Counted from the first letter of the stretch, positions 45,560 to 56,302 are shown. The stretch: 64,000 nucleotides of DNA from Microbacterium suaedae (GCF_003254645.1 NZ_PNFD01000006.1:1-64000); one strand, 5' to 3'. The notes: generated from the sequence alone by a model not told the origin. A program made the numbers and translations.

Positions 45560-48217
45560 TCAGTGCGATCCGTCTCGCGAACGGCGTGCCCGCGCCATCA
45601 TCGAGAGCACCAGGCCGATCATCAGGAGCGCCGCTCCGACGGGCAGAAGTGCGATGCCATCCGTTCCGGTGCTCGGAAGGGGCTCTCCGGTCGGTTCGTC
45701 GGACCCTGGACCGGCAGTCGGGTCTCCGGGACACGGCGCCGGCGTCGGCTCTTCGGGACACGTTGTCGGCGTCGGCGTCGGCGTCGGCGTGGGATCCGAC
45801 GTGGGCGTTGCCGTGGGGTCCGGTGTCGGGTCGGGCGTCGGCGTGGGGTCCGGTGTCGGGTCCGGTGTCGGCGTGGGATCCGGTGTCGGGTCGGGCGTCG
45901 GTGTCGGGTCCGGTGTCGGCGTGGGGTCCGGTGTCGGAGTTGGCGTGACCACAGGACGGTCGTCGTTGGTGACAGTGCACGTTGTGCTGCTGCCGCGGCT
46001 CAGGTTCACGGTGTCCTGATCGACGGTGACAGGCTGGCCAGCATCGTCGACGCAGCTCCACCCGAGACTGTCGTATCCTTCGGGTCCTGACTCACCCAGG
46101 GTGTACACCCCGGGAGTTACCGCGATGTCCTCAACCAGGGGCGACTCTGCGGCGCCTTCGAACGACGTCGGACCGTCGGCGGTCAGCTGGAAATCGGAAG
46201 CTTCCGCGACGCCGCCGTCGTCATTGATGACAACCTTGACGAGTGAGAGGAAGGTCGGGCATGACACTTCGTTCGTCATTTCGACCTGCGTGAACGGGAG
46301 GCCCGCGGTCGTCGAGTACGGCAGCTCCGCGTCGATGGGCGCGCCGTCGACCTCCGTTACTCGCGCCTGCGTGACGGAGCATTCTGCGGGTAGCTCCCAT
46401 GTCTCGTCGATCATGAGACTCTCGTCGACGTCGTAGCCTTCTCGGGCTTCGCCCCACGGCTGTGTGCTCAGGACCGTCTCACCGGGGCCGGTCAGCTCGG
46501 CCCGGGCCAGGAACTCTGCGGGCTGGGAGCCCTCGGGGTATGTTTCGCCATCGATCACCCAGACCTTGTCGACCACGACTCCGGCGGATGGCTGGTTGTA
46601 GATGGTGCAGGAGACATGCGCGGCATTCGGCACGTCGACGATGAAGCCGGGATTCGTCGGGTCGTCGACGTTCGTGACCCCCACTCGGTCCCGGGTTGTC
46701 GGATCGGTGCAGATGGCGTTCTGTCCCCCGGGGGAGACCATCGTGAAACCTGGCTGTTGCGACTCGGTGATCGCGATGGGTGCTGTCTCGACGCCAGAGG
46801 GGTACCCCACATTGAAGCTGACGCCACCGGTCCCGTCCGCAGTCGTTGTGGCCGTCGGCGGTTCGACGACCGCTCCCGTCACATCGGTGGTCGCGGCGAA
46901 CTGCCATCCTTCTCCCGCGGGTACGGAACCCGTGATGTCGTCGCCCGTGTTCTGCGCCGGAACGATTTCTTTGAAGACGCTGACCGAGCCCTCACACTGC
47001 GAGAGGACAAGATCGCGGAGGGCCTCACCGGCTGCTTCGTAGTCCACGGCATCCATGTAGTCCGCCTCGAGGATGTTGCTTCCGACGAAGCGGGTGGGGC
47101 CGGAGAGCGCTCGCAGATTGAGACGCGTCGTGTCGTCGACGCCGCTCCCGACGCCGACGGCGAGAAGGCGGGTTCCCTGCGCCTTGACAGCGTTCGCTGA
47201 GTAGATGCCGTTCTCAACGTCTCGGAAGTGGGTGGTAGACCCGCTTCCGAGAAGGGGGTCGTCGCTGAACCGTGTGGGGTTTCCGTCGGTAATGACAACG
47301 GCGATCTCGTAGTGAGGATCGGCCTGCGCGACCGCCCAGATGCCTTGATCCCAGTTCGTCCCGCTTCCCGTGGACCAGCCGGCATACGCCGACTTGAACT
47401 CATCGGCGGCCTGTTGAGTCGAGACGTTCTTCAACTCGGGCAGATTCGATCCGACGCTGGAGCTTGGCGAGGACCGGTCGAATGAGAACACAGCCATTCG
47501 GGACGGCGTACCAACGAGGGAATCCGTGAAGGTGTCCGCAGCACCCTTGAGCTCGGCCAGTTCGCTCGTGCTGACCGACGCGGACAGATCGAACACGAGG
47601 GCGATATCCAGGCCACACCGCTCGGGCAGTGGGGGGTTGGTGCGAGATTGCTGCCAGACTCCCTCAGAAGAAGTCTGCGCGCTACCGCTCGCCCCGGTCC
47701 CGAACATGAAGTCCGACGTCGAGCTATACGTCTGGCCCGCTTGGAGCTGCGGAGTCTGGAACCTATAGGGGTTGTTGACCGACCCTGATCCCGACCCCGC
47801 ACCCGTGCGCAACGAGGGATTCGTGTACCAGCCGGTGGGCGCATCGATCTGCCGTACCCAGAACCGGGAACCGTTGTTGTCGCCTCCGGATGTGGTGCCC
47901 GGAACGACGAAACTGCAGTCACCGTCGGCGTCGGATTCGCACACGCCCCAAACCGGGTCGACAGGGTCGGCCGCGTCGGCAGTCGCGAAGAGTCCGAGCG
48001 TCACTCCTGCAAGAGGGGTCACCGTGCGGGTGCCGCTGCGGTCTGCTCCCACATCGACCGTGACGACCGACTCGTCAGACGTGGGTGTGGGAACGCTCGC
48101 GGGAGCGATGTCGACATCCGCCTGTACGGGGGCAACCCCTCCGCCGATCCCCAACCCGACGCCTGCCACAAGAAGGGCCGCGAACGCTCGGCCGTATGCG
48201 CCCCGAAGGATTCTCAT
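45560..48217 (-). CDS. LPSTG-anchored VWA surface protein (pilus-tip-like)
   Basis: 885 aa. Signal peptide (~1-33); a SpaA/Cna-B-like start ([12 protein letters not shown]); a von Willebrand A domain from ~203 with MIDAS Asp210-Leu-Ser212-Ala-Ser214 (DLSAS); several immunoglobulin/Cna-B-like repeats (~430-760, each ending in a TNVDDP, NQPSAG or TNDDRP strand); a PTPDPT-repeat wall-spanning region; and LPSTG at 847-851 with membrane anchor and Arg tail. This layout is that of sortase-dependent adhesins or pilus-tip proteins. ATG 48,217 follows AGGGGGGAAA. No pilin or sortase gene is in the window. GC and codon use are somewhat less biased than the flanks. Confidence 0.85.
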   Translation of the reverse strand: MRILRGAYGRAFAALLVAGVGLGIGGGVAPVQADVDIAPASVPTPTSDESVVTVDVGADRSGTRTVTPLAGVTLGLFATADAADPVDPVWGVCESDADGDCSFVVPGTTSGGDNNGSRFWVRQIDAPTGWYTNPSLRTGAGSGSGSVNNPYRFQTPQLQAGQTYSSTSDFMFGTGASGSAQTSSEGVWQQSRTNPPLPERCGLDIALVFDLSASVSTSELAELKGAADTFTDSLVGTPSRMAVFSFDRSSPSSSVGSNLPELKNVSTQQAADEFKSAYAGWSTGSGTNWDQGIWAVAQADPHYEIAVVITDGNPTRFSDDPLLGSGSTTHFRDVENGIYSANAVKAQGTRLLAVGVGSGVDDTTRLNLRALSGPTRFVGSNILEADYMDAVDYEAAGEALRDLVLSQCEGSVSVFKEIVPAQNTGDDITGSVPAGEGWQFAATTDVTGAVVEPPTATTTADGTGGVSFNVGYPSGVETAPIAITESQQPGFTMVSPGGQNAICTDPTTRDRVGVTNVDDPTNPGFIVDVPNAAHVSCTIYNQPSAGVVVDKVWVIDGETYPEGSQPAEFLARAELTGPGETVLSTQPWGEAREGYDVDESLMIDETWELPAECSVTQARVTEVDGAPIDAELPYSTTAGLPFTQVEMTNEVSCPTFLSLVKVVINDDGGVAEASDFQLTADGPTSFEGAAESPLVEDIAVTPGVYTLGESGPEGYDSLGWSCVDDAGQPVTVDQDTVNLSRGSSTTCTVTNDDRPVVTPTPTPDPTPTPDPTPTPDPTPDPTPTPDPTPDPTPTPDPTPDPTATPTSDPTPTPTPTPTTCPEEPTPAPCPGDPTAGPGSDEPTGEPLPSTGTDGIALLPVGAALLMIGLVLSMMARARRSRDGSH

Positions 48218-48431
48218 CGATGTTTCCCCCCTGAATCCTCCACTAGCTGGTGGACTCAGATAACAGGTTTTCACAGTTTCCTTCAAGTGTCGATGCTTGC
48301 GTTAGAGCCGCGATGCAGACCCCGGAACGAAGCCTCCGGGAGACTGAAGGATCCTCCCCGTCGAGCAGGGAAAAACCTGCCACTGCCTCCTCGACTGTGG
48401 TGCTCGGAACGGATCCGCGGGAAGCTGAAGT

Positions 48432-50321
48432 ATGCGAATCTTCCGCCTCCTCTGGCGATACCCGGTGATCACGCTCGCCGTCGTCGTTCTCGCGGGGGTG
48501 CTGATCCTGCACGGCGTCGGCGCGGCGGATGCCGGGCGATGGATCGCCACCGGCTTCGTCGCGGTGATCGTCGCCTGGACCGTGGTCGGCATGGTCAGGG
48601 ACGTCATCCGCGGGCATGTCGGGCTCGACATCCTGGCGGTGGTGGCGATGGTCGCGACATTGGCTGTCGGGGAGTACATCGCCTCGCTGATCATCGTTCT
48701 GATGCTGTCTGGCGGAGAAGCTCTCGAGGACTTCGCCGGACGTCGGGCCAAGCGAGATCTGTCGGCGCTGCTCGACCGGTCGCCGCGTACGGCGCATGTG
48801 CTCCGGGATCCGCAGGCTGAGGGATCGGACGAGGTGCGCGACATTCCCGTGGATGAGGTCTCGGTCGGAGACCTCCTGCTCGTGCGCCCGTCGGAGATCG
48901 TTCCGGTGGATGGGACGCTCCTCACCGACACGGCGAGCTTCGACGAATCCTCTCTGACGGGCGAGAGCATGCCCGTCACGCGCGAGGCCGGGGGAGAGGT
49001 GCTGTCCGGTGCGGTCAACGGTAGCCGCGCGGTGCGTATCCGGGCGGTCCGCACGAGCGCGGACAGTCAGTATCAGCAGATCGTCGAGCTCGTGCGGGAG
49101 GCAGAGGATTCCCACGCGCCCATCGTGCGTCTGGCCGACCGCTTCGCAATTCCGTTCACCGCCGTCTCTCTCGTGCTCGCAGGTGCGGCTTGGGCGGTGT
49201 CGGGAGACTCGACGCGATTCGCGGAGGTGCTCGTGCTCGCGACGCCCTGCCCGCTGCTGATCGCCGCGCCCGTCGCCTTCCTCGGGGGGCTCTCTCGCGC
49301 CGCGAAGTCCGGGGTGATCATGAAGGGAGGCGCGGTCATCGAGCGGATCGCGCGCGTGCGTTCGGCTGCCTTCGACAAGACCGGAACGCTCACCCAGGGG
49401 CGCCCCGAACTCGTCGACGTCCGGCCTGCGGCCGGCTTCGACGCAGACGAGATCCTTCAGCTCGCCGCCTCGGCCGAACAGTACTCCTCGCACGTGCTCG
49501 CCGACGGGATCCGGCGCGCGGCCGGATCACGTGGGCTCGCTGTGCACGCCGCCGACGAGGCACGGGAAGAGGCAACGAACGGCGTGGTCGCGAGTATCGA
49601 TGGTCGGGACGTGGTCGTCGGGAAGCCCGCATACGTCGCCTCGCTCGCCCCCGACACGGTGCGTGCGACGCTCGATGTGAGCGAAGCGGCGGCCTACGTC
49701 GCGGTGGACGGACGATTCGCCGGTGTGCTCGTGCTCGCCGATCCGCCGAGGCCCGAGGCGGCCGATGTCGTCTCCTGGTTGCGGGCGCACGATGTCACGC
49801 GGCTGGCCATGCTCACCGGCGATGTCGAATCGACGGCGGATTCGGTCGCGCGCCAAGTGGGGATCGCGGAAGTGCATGCCGAACTGCTGCCGCCGGACAA
49901 GGTGCGGCTCGCCGCGGAGATCGAGCCGAGGCCGGTGATGATGGTCGGTGACGGGGTCAATGACGCGCCGGCGCTCGCCGCCGCCGACATCGGCGTCGCG
50001 ATGGGGGCGAAGGGCGCGACGGCCGCCGGTGACGCAGCCGAGGTCGTGATCCTGGTGGACTCGCTGGCGAAGGTCGTCGATGCCGTATCGATCGGTCGGC
50101 ATACGCTCCGCGTCGCCCTCACGGCGATCTGGATCGGGATCGCGCTGAGCCTGGGGCTCATGTTCGTCGCGATGACCGGCGCCATCCCCGCCGTCGTCGG
50201 CGCACTCGTCCAGGAGCTCGTCGACCTCGCGACCATCCTGTACGCGCTCCGGGCGCTCAAGGGGCCCGCTGCGGGGCTTTCGGCTCAGAAATCGGCAACG
50301 GCTGCGCCGGCTTCTCGGTGA
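48432..50321 (+). CDS. P1B-type heavy-metal ATPase with TPCP motif
   Basis: 629 aa. Actuator TGES, membrane motif TPCP (271-274), phosphorylation site Asp315 in DKTGTL, MLTGD and MVGDGVND hinge. There is no N-terminal metal-binding domain or CPC. TPC(P) is the P1B-5-type signature; the usual hemerythrin tail is absent. The N-domain His-Pro pair is replaced by His-Val (YSSHVLADG). Exports a transition metal from the cytoplasm; which one cannot be told. No metalloregulator gene adjoins it. ATG 48,432. Confidence 0.88.
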   Translation: MRIFRLLWRYPVITLAVVVLAGVLILHGVGAADAGRWIATGFVAVIVAWTVVGMVRDVIRGHVGLDILAVVAMVATLAVGEYIASLIIVLMLSGGEALEDFAGRRAKRDLSALLDRSPRTAHVLRDPQAEGSDEVRDIPVDEVSVGDLLLVRPSEIVPVDGTLLTDTASFDESSLTGESMPVTREAGGEVLSGAVNGSRAVRIRAVRTSADSQYQQIVELVREAEDSHAPIVRLADRFAIPFTAVSLVLAGAAWAVSGDSTRFAEVLVLATPCPLLIAAPVAFLGGLSRAAKSGVIMKGGAVIERIARVRSAAFDKTGTLTQGRPELVDVRPAAGFDADEILQLAASAEQYSSHVLADGIRRAAGSRGLAVHAADEAREEATNGVVASIDGRDVVVGKPAYVASLAPDTVRATLDVSEAAAYVAVDGRFAGVLVLADPPRPEAADVVSWLRAHDVTRLAMLTGDVESTADSVARQVGIAEVHAELLPPDKVRLAAEIEPRPVMMVGDGVNDAPALAAADIGVAMGAKGATAAGDAAEVVILVDSLAKVVDAVSIGRHTLRVALTAIWIGIALSLGLMFVAMTGAIPAVVGALVQELVDLATILYALRALKGPAAGLSAQKSATAAPASR

Positions 50322-50412
50322 GGCCCCGCTGGCGGTATCTCAGCGTCGGGACTCCGCTCGGATCTGCTCCGCAACTCTTGACGCTTGTCGGCGATGAGCG
50401 ATAGCTTGCGAT

Positions 50413-50439
50413 TTGCAACGTTGTAATTGCAACGTTGTA
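50413..50439 (+). promoter_or_regulatory. Tandem LacI-type operators
   Basis: Two identical 13-mers TTGCAACGTTGTA (50,413 and 50,427), each centred on the palindrome CAACGTTG, 14 bp apart, ~75 bp before the GH43 gene. This is the usual LacI/GalR half-site layout for sugar-inducible genes. The regulator gene is not in the window. Confidence 0.7.
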
Positions 50440-50511
50440 GGACTCACCGAGGAGTCCGGGAGCACACCTGCTCCGCCGACATCGCCGTCGGTTGATCTCT
50501 GGAGGATCATC

Positions 50512-53001
50512 ATGTCGACATCACGGCTTCGCAGATCGGGGGTGGCCCTGCTCGCCGCCCTCTCGTTGGGGGCGGCGCTCCTCGCCGCCCCTGCGTATGC
50601 AGACACAGAAGAAGAACCCGCCGAGCAGCCATCGGGGCAGCTCGCCCTGACCGGCGACGTCGGAGTGCACGATCCGACGATGGCCTACGACGAAGAGGCC
50701 GGGCTCTACGTCGTCGCCTCGAGCCATAACTCGATCCGCACCGCCCCGACGATGGAAGGCCCCTGGACGGTCCGCGGGAACGTCCCGCGCGCCGATTGGA
50801 CCCACGACGTCCCGAACTCCGGCACCCTCTGGGCGCCGCATCTGCAGAAGATCGGCGACACGTTCTACTACTACTATTCGCAGTCAAGCTTCGGTTCCGA
50901 CGCTTCGGCCATCGGTGTGAAGACCACCAAGACGCCCGCCGATCCGAGCAGCTACGTCGACGTCGGGCACCCCGTCGTCGAATCGGGTGCACTCGCAGAT
51001 GCCGGGCTTCCGATCGCCTACAACGCGATCGATCCTGCGGTTGTCCAAGACGCCGACGGCGATTGGTGGATGGTCTGGGGATCGTTCTGGGCCGGCATCG
51101 TCGTGCAGCAGCTCGGCGACGACCTCGTCAGCGTGGTCGGCGAGCCGAGCCTCATCGCGTCGCGCCAGGCCGACGACAACCCCGTCGAGGGCCCCGCGCT
51201 GTTCCACCGCGACGGGTACTACTACCTCGTGCTGAGCTGGGACAAGTGCTGCTCTGGTGCAGACTCGACATACAAGGTGGCCGTCGGTCGATCGGTCGAC
51301 ATCACCGGCCCTTACGTTGACCAGGCGGGCGTGCGCCTCGACGAGGGCGGCGGAACCGTCATCCTCGACTCCCGGTACGCGGTCGACGGCGTCACGCCGG
51401 ATGGTCTCTATCGCGCGCCGGCCGGAGGCGACGTCTACACCGAAGACGGCGTGAACTACTTCGTTTATCACGCGTATCGCGGCGCCGGCAGCGACATGGG
51501 GATCCGCCCGATGGAATGGCGCGACGGCTGGCCGTCCTTCAGCGATTCCGACGGCGGCGCCTACGACATCGGTGACGGCAGCCACATCCGGCTCGTGAGC
51601 GAAGCCGCGCCCTTCGATATGCCGGAGATCGAGCGCGTCCCCGGCCCCGACGGCTTCGGCACCTCGGTGCAGCTGGGCGGAGACAGTCCGATCTCGTACG
51701 TCGAGATGCCCGACGGCATCGTCAGCGAGCTTGACGGTGATTTCACGATCTCTACATGGCTCAAGCGCGGTACGACGTTCGGAAACGACTGGGCGCGGCT
51801 TTTCGACTTCGGCGACAGCACAGACAACTTCCTGTTCCTGACGCCCAGTGCGGCGGCCACGCCGCGCAATCTCCGGATGGAGTTGCGCACCGCGGATGGT
51901 CGAAACGAGCTTCTTCCCGGGGCCGGCGACAGCGTCACCGTCGGTACAGACTGGACGCACGTCGCCGTGTCGGCCTCCGGAACCACGGCGAAGCTGTGGG
52001 TCGACGGCGAGGTCGTTCGCACGAACGAGAACTTCACCCTGCGGCCCGCAGACCTCGGGTTCACGACCAACAACTGGATCGGGCGTTCGCAGTTCTCCGC
52101 CGATCCGGGGCTGAACGGGGCCGTGGACGACTTCAACATCTTCAGCCGCGAGCTGTCCGCCGAGGAGATGCTGGCGATGACCGAGGCTCCCGGCGGCGGT
52201 CCGTCGGTTGGGGGCGGCGACGTGGCGTGGTACCAGTTCGACGAAGGCAGCGGATCCGAGGTCGTCGACTCGTCCGCGTCGAGCAGCACGGCCACCGCCG
52301 TGGTGCCGGTGACGACAGAGGATGAGCTGCAGAACCCTGTTGCAGGAACGCAGTGCCTCTCGGCTGTCGACGGCTCTCTCACCCAGACGGCGTGCCTCGA
52401 CGGCGAAGCCGGACAGGTGTGGCGCCTGGACGCGGCCGAGGACAACTCCTACCGTCTCGTCGGCGAGCTTGCCACCGGGAACGAACAGTGCGTGGCCCTC
52501 GCCGACGCATCGGGCGCGCCGGGCACACCGGTGCTGCTGTCCGAGTGCGACGCCGACGCTGAGCTGCAGCGCTGGTTCATCGAGGACACCGGTCACGGCT
52601 TCCTGCGCTTCTCGTCACCCGCGGCGAACCTGGCGCTCGAGATCGCGAACGACTCCGGTGCCGTCGGTGCCGAGATCGTGGGCGCCGTGCGCGCGATCCG
52701 TCCGATCGCGAACATGGATCCGCCGCAGCAGTGGATGCCGCAGCACGTCACCGACGAGGTCGCGCCCGTCGTGAGCGCGTCGCTGGACCAGCGTCAGCGC
52801 ATCGTCGCGCACGCGGAAGACGACCTCTCGGGTGTCTCGCTCATCGAGTACGCGATCGACAAGCACGGCAACGAAGGCGAGTGGCGGGAGGTCGAGGGGC
52901 CGATCCAGGTCGACGCGGCGAGCACAGTCCGCCTGCGAGCCGTCGACGGTCTCGGCAATGAGAGCGACGTGATCGTCGTGAGCAAGAAGTCACTGCGGTA
53001 G
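50512..53001 (+). CDS. Secreted GH43 arabinan endo-1,5-alpha-L-arabinanase, multi-domain
   Basis: 829 aa. Signal peptide (~1-30). GH43 five-blade propeller (~45-390) with the catalytic trio Asp54 (VHDPT), Asp174 (NAIDPAVV) and Glu227 (VEGPALF). Then a LamG/concanavalin-like domain (~400-570, FTISTWLKRG), a ricin-type/CBM13-like segment (~610-745) and an Ig-like end. It degrades arabinan side chains of pectin outside the cell. ATG 50,512 follows TGGAGGATCATC. LacI-type operators upstream. Confidence 0.9.
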   Translation: MSTSRLRRSGVALLAALSLGAALLAAPAYADTEEEPAEQPSGQLALTGDVGVHDPTMAYDEEAGLYVVASSHNSIRTAPTMEGPWTVRGNVPRADWTHDVPNSGTLWAPHLQKIGDTFYYYYSQSSFGSDASAIGVKTTKTPADPSSYVDVGHPVVESGALADAGLPIAYNAIDPAVVQDADGDWWMVWGSFWAGIVVQQLGDDLVSVVGEPSLIASRQADDNPVEGPALFHRDGYYYLVLSWDKCCSGADSTYKVAVGRSVDITGPYVDQAGVRLDEGGGTVILDSRYAVDGVTPDGLYRAPAGGDVYTEDGVNYFVYHAYRGAGSDMGIRPMEWRDGWPSFSDSDGGAYDIGDGSHIRLVSEAAPFDMPEIERVPGPDGFGTSVQLGGDSPISYVEMPDGIVSELDGDFTISTWLKRGTTFGNDWARLFDFGDSTDNFLFLTPSAAATPRNLRMELRTADGRNELLPGAGDSVTVGTDWTHVAVSASGTTAKLWVDGEVVRTNENFTLRPADLGFTTNNWIGRSQFSADPGLNGAVDDFNIFSRELSAEEMLAMTEAPGGGPSVGGGDVAWYQFDEGSGSEVVDSSASSSTATAVVPVTTEDELQNPVAGTQCLSAVDGSLTQTACLDGEAGQVWRLDAAEDNSYRLVGELATGNEQCVALADASGAPGTPVLLSECDADAELQRWFIEDTGHGFLRFSSPAANLALEIANDSGAVGAEIVGAVRAIRPIANMDPPQQWMPQHVTDEVAPVVSASLDQRQRIVAHAEDDLSGVSLIEYAIDKHGNEGEWREVEGPIQVDAASTVRLRAVDGLGNESDVIVVSKKSLR

Positions 53002-53013
53002 ACCGCTTCAGCG

Positions 53014-53043
53014 GATGGGGGCGGCGCGACCGCCGCCCCCATC
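53014..53043 (+). terminator. Terminator of the GH43 gene
   Basis: GATGGGGGCGGC and GCCGCCCCCATC form a perfect 12-bp stem with a 6-nt loop, 12 nt after the stop. No T tract, as often in GC-rich actinobacteria. Confidence 0.75.
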
Positions 53044-53303
53044 GTCTGCGCGGACCGGGTCCGCCCGTCGGGCAGCATCCACAAGCTGCGCCGGGGGCGC
53101 CCGCCCCGCACTCACGCATGCAAAGACGTGAGCACACCGGAGCGACTCGCGCGCCATCCCTGCAACGGCGTGGATGACCGAGAACTCTGCGTCGCCGACG
53201 GGTAGCGGTACGCACCGACCTGGTCCATGCTGTTGTGCAACTCGCGGTCGCTCTGCTTGTGCGCGGACGACCATCCGTCGTCGGGCCAGGGAGGATCACC
53301 GGA

Positions 53304-54995
53304 ATGAACAGGCTGACTGAGCGGCTCGGGCTGCGCACCAATCCGCACATCTTCTTCATCTCGGCGGCGCTCATCATCGGGTTGCTCGTCGTGTTCCTCG
53401 TGTTCAGCGACGAGGTCGGGATCGTCTTCGGCGCGGCGCGGGAGTGGATCGTCACGCAGCTGGGGTGGTTCTTCATCATCGGCGTGACCGTGTGGCTGGG
53501 ATTCCTCATCTGGGTGGCCGTCAGCCGCTACGGCAAGCTGCGGCTCGGCAAGGAAGACGAGCGCCCGGCGTATTCGAATGTCTCGTGGTTCGCGATGCTG
53601 TTCGCGGGCGGGATCGGCACCGTGCTGATGTTCTGGGGCGTCGCCGAGCCGATCTCGCACTTCTCGAACCCGCCGTTCGCGGGCGTGGAACCGTACAGCC
53701 AGGAAGCGGCCGAGGGCGCGATGAACCTCGCGCTCTACCACCTGAGCCTCCACACGTGGGCGATCTTCGCCGTGCCTGGGCTCGCGTTCGGGTTCTTCAT
53801 CTACAGGTACAACCTGCCGATGCGCGTCTCGTCGGTGTTCTACCCGCTGCTGAAGGACCGGATCTACGGCGGCATCGGCAAGGCGATCGACATCTTCGCG
53901 GTGCTCGGCACGGTGTTCGGGCTCGCGGTCTCGCTCGGCCTTGGCACCTCGCAGATTAACTCCGGGCTCACCGCGCTGACGGGGATCCCCGACGCCGTCG
54001 GCCCCAAGGTCGCCATCATCGCCGTGCTCACCCTCGTCGCGACGATCTCGGTCATGGTCGGCCTCGACAAGGGCGTGCGGATCCTGTCGAACGTGAACAT
54101 CCTGGCCGCTGTCGGGCTGATGATCTTCGTGCTCATCTTTTCTGACACCGTGTTCCTGCTGCGTCAGATCATCGAGAGCGCCGGAAACTACCTGGGCAGC
54201 CTCATCGAGCTGTCGTTCTGGAACGACGCCATGTCCGAGTTCACCCCCGAAGGCTGGGGATGGCAGGCGGGCTGGACGGTCTTCTATTGGGCGTGGACGG
54301 TGACGTGGGCCCCCTTTATGGGCGTGTTCCTCGCGCGGATCTCGCGCGGCCGCACCGTGCGGCAGTTCGTCATCGGAGTGCTCGTTGCTCCGTCGCTGTT
54401 CACGCTCGTCTGGTTCGTGATCTTCGGCTGGTCGGCGATGGAGCGGGACGGCATCGGCGGCGACGGCGGGCCGATCTCGGCCGCGGTCGCGGAGAACGTG
54501 CCGCTCGCGCTGTTCGAGTATCTCGACCAGTTCCCCCTCACCACTGTGCTGCAGGGCCTGGCCGTCGTGATCGTCGCGCTGTTCTTCGCGACATCGTCCG
54601 ACTCGGCGTCGCTCGTGGTCGACATGCTGTGCTCGGGGGAGCCGGAGGGCGGCCCCGTGCGCCAGCGCGTGTTCTGGGCCATCACCGAGGGTGCCGTCGC
54701 CTGCAGCCTCATCGTGCTGGGCGGCGCTTCCGGGTTGGAGGCCCTCCGGCAGGTCATCACCGTGATCGGCCTTCCCATCTTCGTCCTGGTCTGCCTGATG
54801 CTCGTCTCGCTCATCATCGGCCTGCGCCGACAGCGCCGCCAGGTCGAGCCCATGGCGCGCCAGGATTTCCTCGCCGAGTATCGGCATCGGCTGCTGCCCG
54901 CGAAGTCGCTGCCGGGCAGCACGAGCGGCCGGCTCCGTCGGAGCACGCTGAAGAAGAACAGCGCCGACGATGACCCGGCGACGGACAGCGAATGA
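53304..54995 (+). CDS. BCCT-family compatible-solute transporter
   Basis: 563 aa with about 12 transmembrane helices. BCCT hallmarks: MLFAGGIGTVLMFWGVAEP, the Trp-rich WTVFYWAWTVTWAPFMGVFLARISRGRTVRQF and FFATSSDSASLVVDML. Moves betaine, choline or ectoine by Na+ or H+ symport. Placed before an ectoine-degradation set, ectoine is the likely substrate. ATG 53,304 follows GGGAGGATCACC. Basic C-terminal tail may sense osmolarity. Confidence 0.92.
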   Translation: MNRLTERLGLRTNPHIFFISAALIIGLLVVFLVFSDEVGIVFGAAREWIVTQLGWFFIIGVTVWLGFLIWVAVSRYGKLRLGKEDERPAYSNVSWFAMLFAGGIGTVLMFWGVAEPISHFSNPPFAGVEPYSQEAAEGAMNLALYHLSLHTWAIFAVPGLAFGFFIYRYNLPMRVSSVFYPLLKDRIYGGIGKAIDIFAVLGTVFGLAVSLGLGTSQINSGLTALTGIPDAVGPKVAIIAVLTLVATISVMVGLDKGVRILSNVNILAAVGLMIFVLIFSDTVFLLRQIIESAGNYLGSLIELSFWNDAMSEFTPEGWGWQAGWTVFYWAWTVTWAPFMGVFLARISRGRTVRQFVIGVLVAPSLFTLVWFVIFGWSAMERDGIGGDGGPISAAVAENVPLALFEYLDQFPLTTVLQGLAVVIVALFFATSSDSASLVVDMLCSGEPEGGPVRQRVFWAITEGAVACSLIVLGGASGLEALRQVITVIGLPIFVLVCLMLVSLIIGLRRQRRQVEPMARQDFLAEYRHRLLPAKSLPGSTSGRLRRSTLKKNSADDDPATDSE

Positions 54996-55060
54996 GACCT
55001 GCTGACAAACCATCACTCGAGGGTTAGGCTCCTCGCACGACAAACGGGATCGGAGGCGAG

Positions 55061-56302
55061 TTGTCGGCAGCGCGGATCCTCGGCGCCGGAATCGACGCCC
55101 TGCAGAGCATCTCAGACTCTGCGTCCGCATTGCGCCGCGACCTGCACCGCGCGCCCGAGCTCGCGTGGGACGAGCACGGGACGGCCCGCCGCATCCGCGA
55201 CGAGCTCGACGCGCTCGGGATCCCGTGGCGTGCGTGCGCGACGACCGGCACCGTCTCGCGCCTGGCCCCGGACGCGCCGGGACGGCACGTGGCCCTCCGC
55301 GGCGACATCGACGCCATGCCGATCGTCGAGGACACGGGGGCATCATGGGCCTCCCGCCACGAGGGCATCATGCACGCATGCGGCCACGACGGCCACACCG
55401 CCACCCTGATCGGTGCGGCCCGGTGGCTCGTCGCGCACGAGAGCTTTCTGCCCGGCCCCGTGACGCTGGTGTTCCAGCCCGCCGAAGAGGGCGGCCACGG
55501 CGCGAGGGGGATGATCGACGACGGCGCCCTCGACGGCGTCGACGTCATCTTTGGGTGGCACAACTGGCCGGCGCTCGGACGCGGCCGGATGGCGTGCCCC
55601 GATGGGCCCGTCATGTCGGCGAACGGCACATTCGAGATCGACATCGCGGGCATCGGCGGGCACGGAAGCCAGCCCGAGGCGACCCGGGATCCCGTTCTCG
55701 CCGCCGCCGCGATCACGGTCGCGCTCCAGCAGCTCGTCGCCCGCCGCCTTCCGCCCCAGACGCCGGCCGTCGTCGCCGTGACGTGGATCGACGCGCCGAG
55801 CGCCCCGACCGTCACGCCCGCCGCGGCGCGGATCGGCGGGAGCGTCCGCGTGCCCGACACTCGCCTGCGCGCGGAGGTCGATCGCCTCATCGCCGAGATC
55901 GCCGAGGCGACGGCTCGCGCGCACGGCGTCACGGCCGAGACGACGAGCACGCCGCGCTATGCGGCGACCGTCAACGATCCGGCCGCGGCGGTGCAGATGC
56001 GTGAGGCGCTCGCGCCCGCACTGCGCGACGCGTTCGGAACGCGGGATCCCTCGCCGGACATCCCGATCCCCGTGATGGCGTCGGAGGACTTCAGTGACTA
56101 TCTGTCGGAGATCCCCGGTGCCTTCGCTCTTGTCGGCGCGGGCAGCCCGCACTCGTGCCACAGCCCGCACTACGACTTCGACGACGCGCTCATCGCGCCC
56201 GTCGTCCGCGCCTACGCGCGCCTCGCGGGCGCTCCCGAACTCCCCGCCGCGACGCGGCGTGGGGAAGCAGAAGAAGACACACACAGGGTGAGTGATACCT
56301 AG
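55061..56302 (+). CDS. M20-family deacetylase, DoeB-position
   Basis: 413 aa. Metal ligands fit the M20D amidohydrolase pattern: RGDIDAMP, HACGHDGHTA, FQPAEEGGHGA, and the dimerisation domain GGHGSQPEATRDP. TTG start with GGAGG 4 bp before; TAGGCT at 55,025 may be its promoter. In the ectoine pathway N-alpha-acetyl-diaminobutyrate must be deacetylated; the classic DoeB is of the AspA/AstE fold, while this M20 enzyme probably fills that step. That assignment is inferred from the neighbours. Confidence 0.85.
   Translation: MSAARILGAGIDALQSISDSASALRRDLHRAPELAWDEHGTARRIRDELDALGIPWRACATTGTVSRLAPDAPGRHVALRGDIDAMPIVEDTGASWASRHEGIMHACGHDGHTATLIGAARWLVAHESFLPGPVTLVFQPAEEGGHGARGMIDDGALDGVDVIFGWHNWPALGRGRMACPDGPVMSANGTFEIDIAGIGGHGSQPEATRDPVLAAAAITVALQQLVARRLPPQTPAVVAVTWIDAPSAPTVTPAAARIGGSVRVPDTRLRAEVDRLIAEIAEATARAHGVTAETTSTPRYAATVNDPAAAVQMREALAPALRDAFGTRDPSPDIPIPVMASEDFSDYLSEIPGAFALVGAGSPHSCHSPHYDFDDALIAPVVRAYARLAGAPELPAATRRGEAEEDTHRVSDT

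Noticed and set aside
45750-45950. Short regular repeats near the VWA gene as a CRISPR or satellite
   Set aside because: They encode the PTPDPT wall-spanning region of the minus-strand protein.
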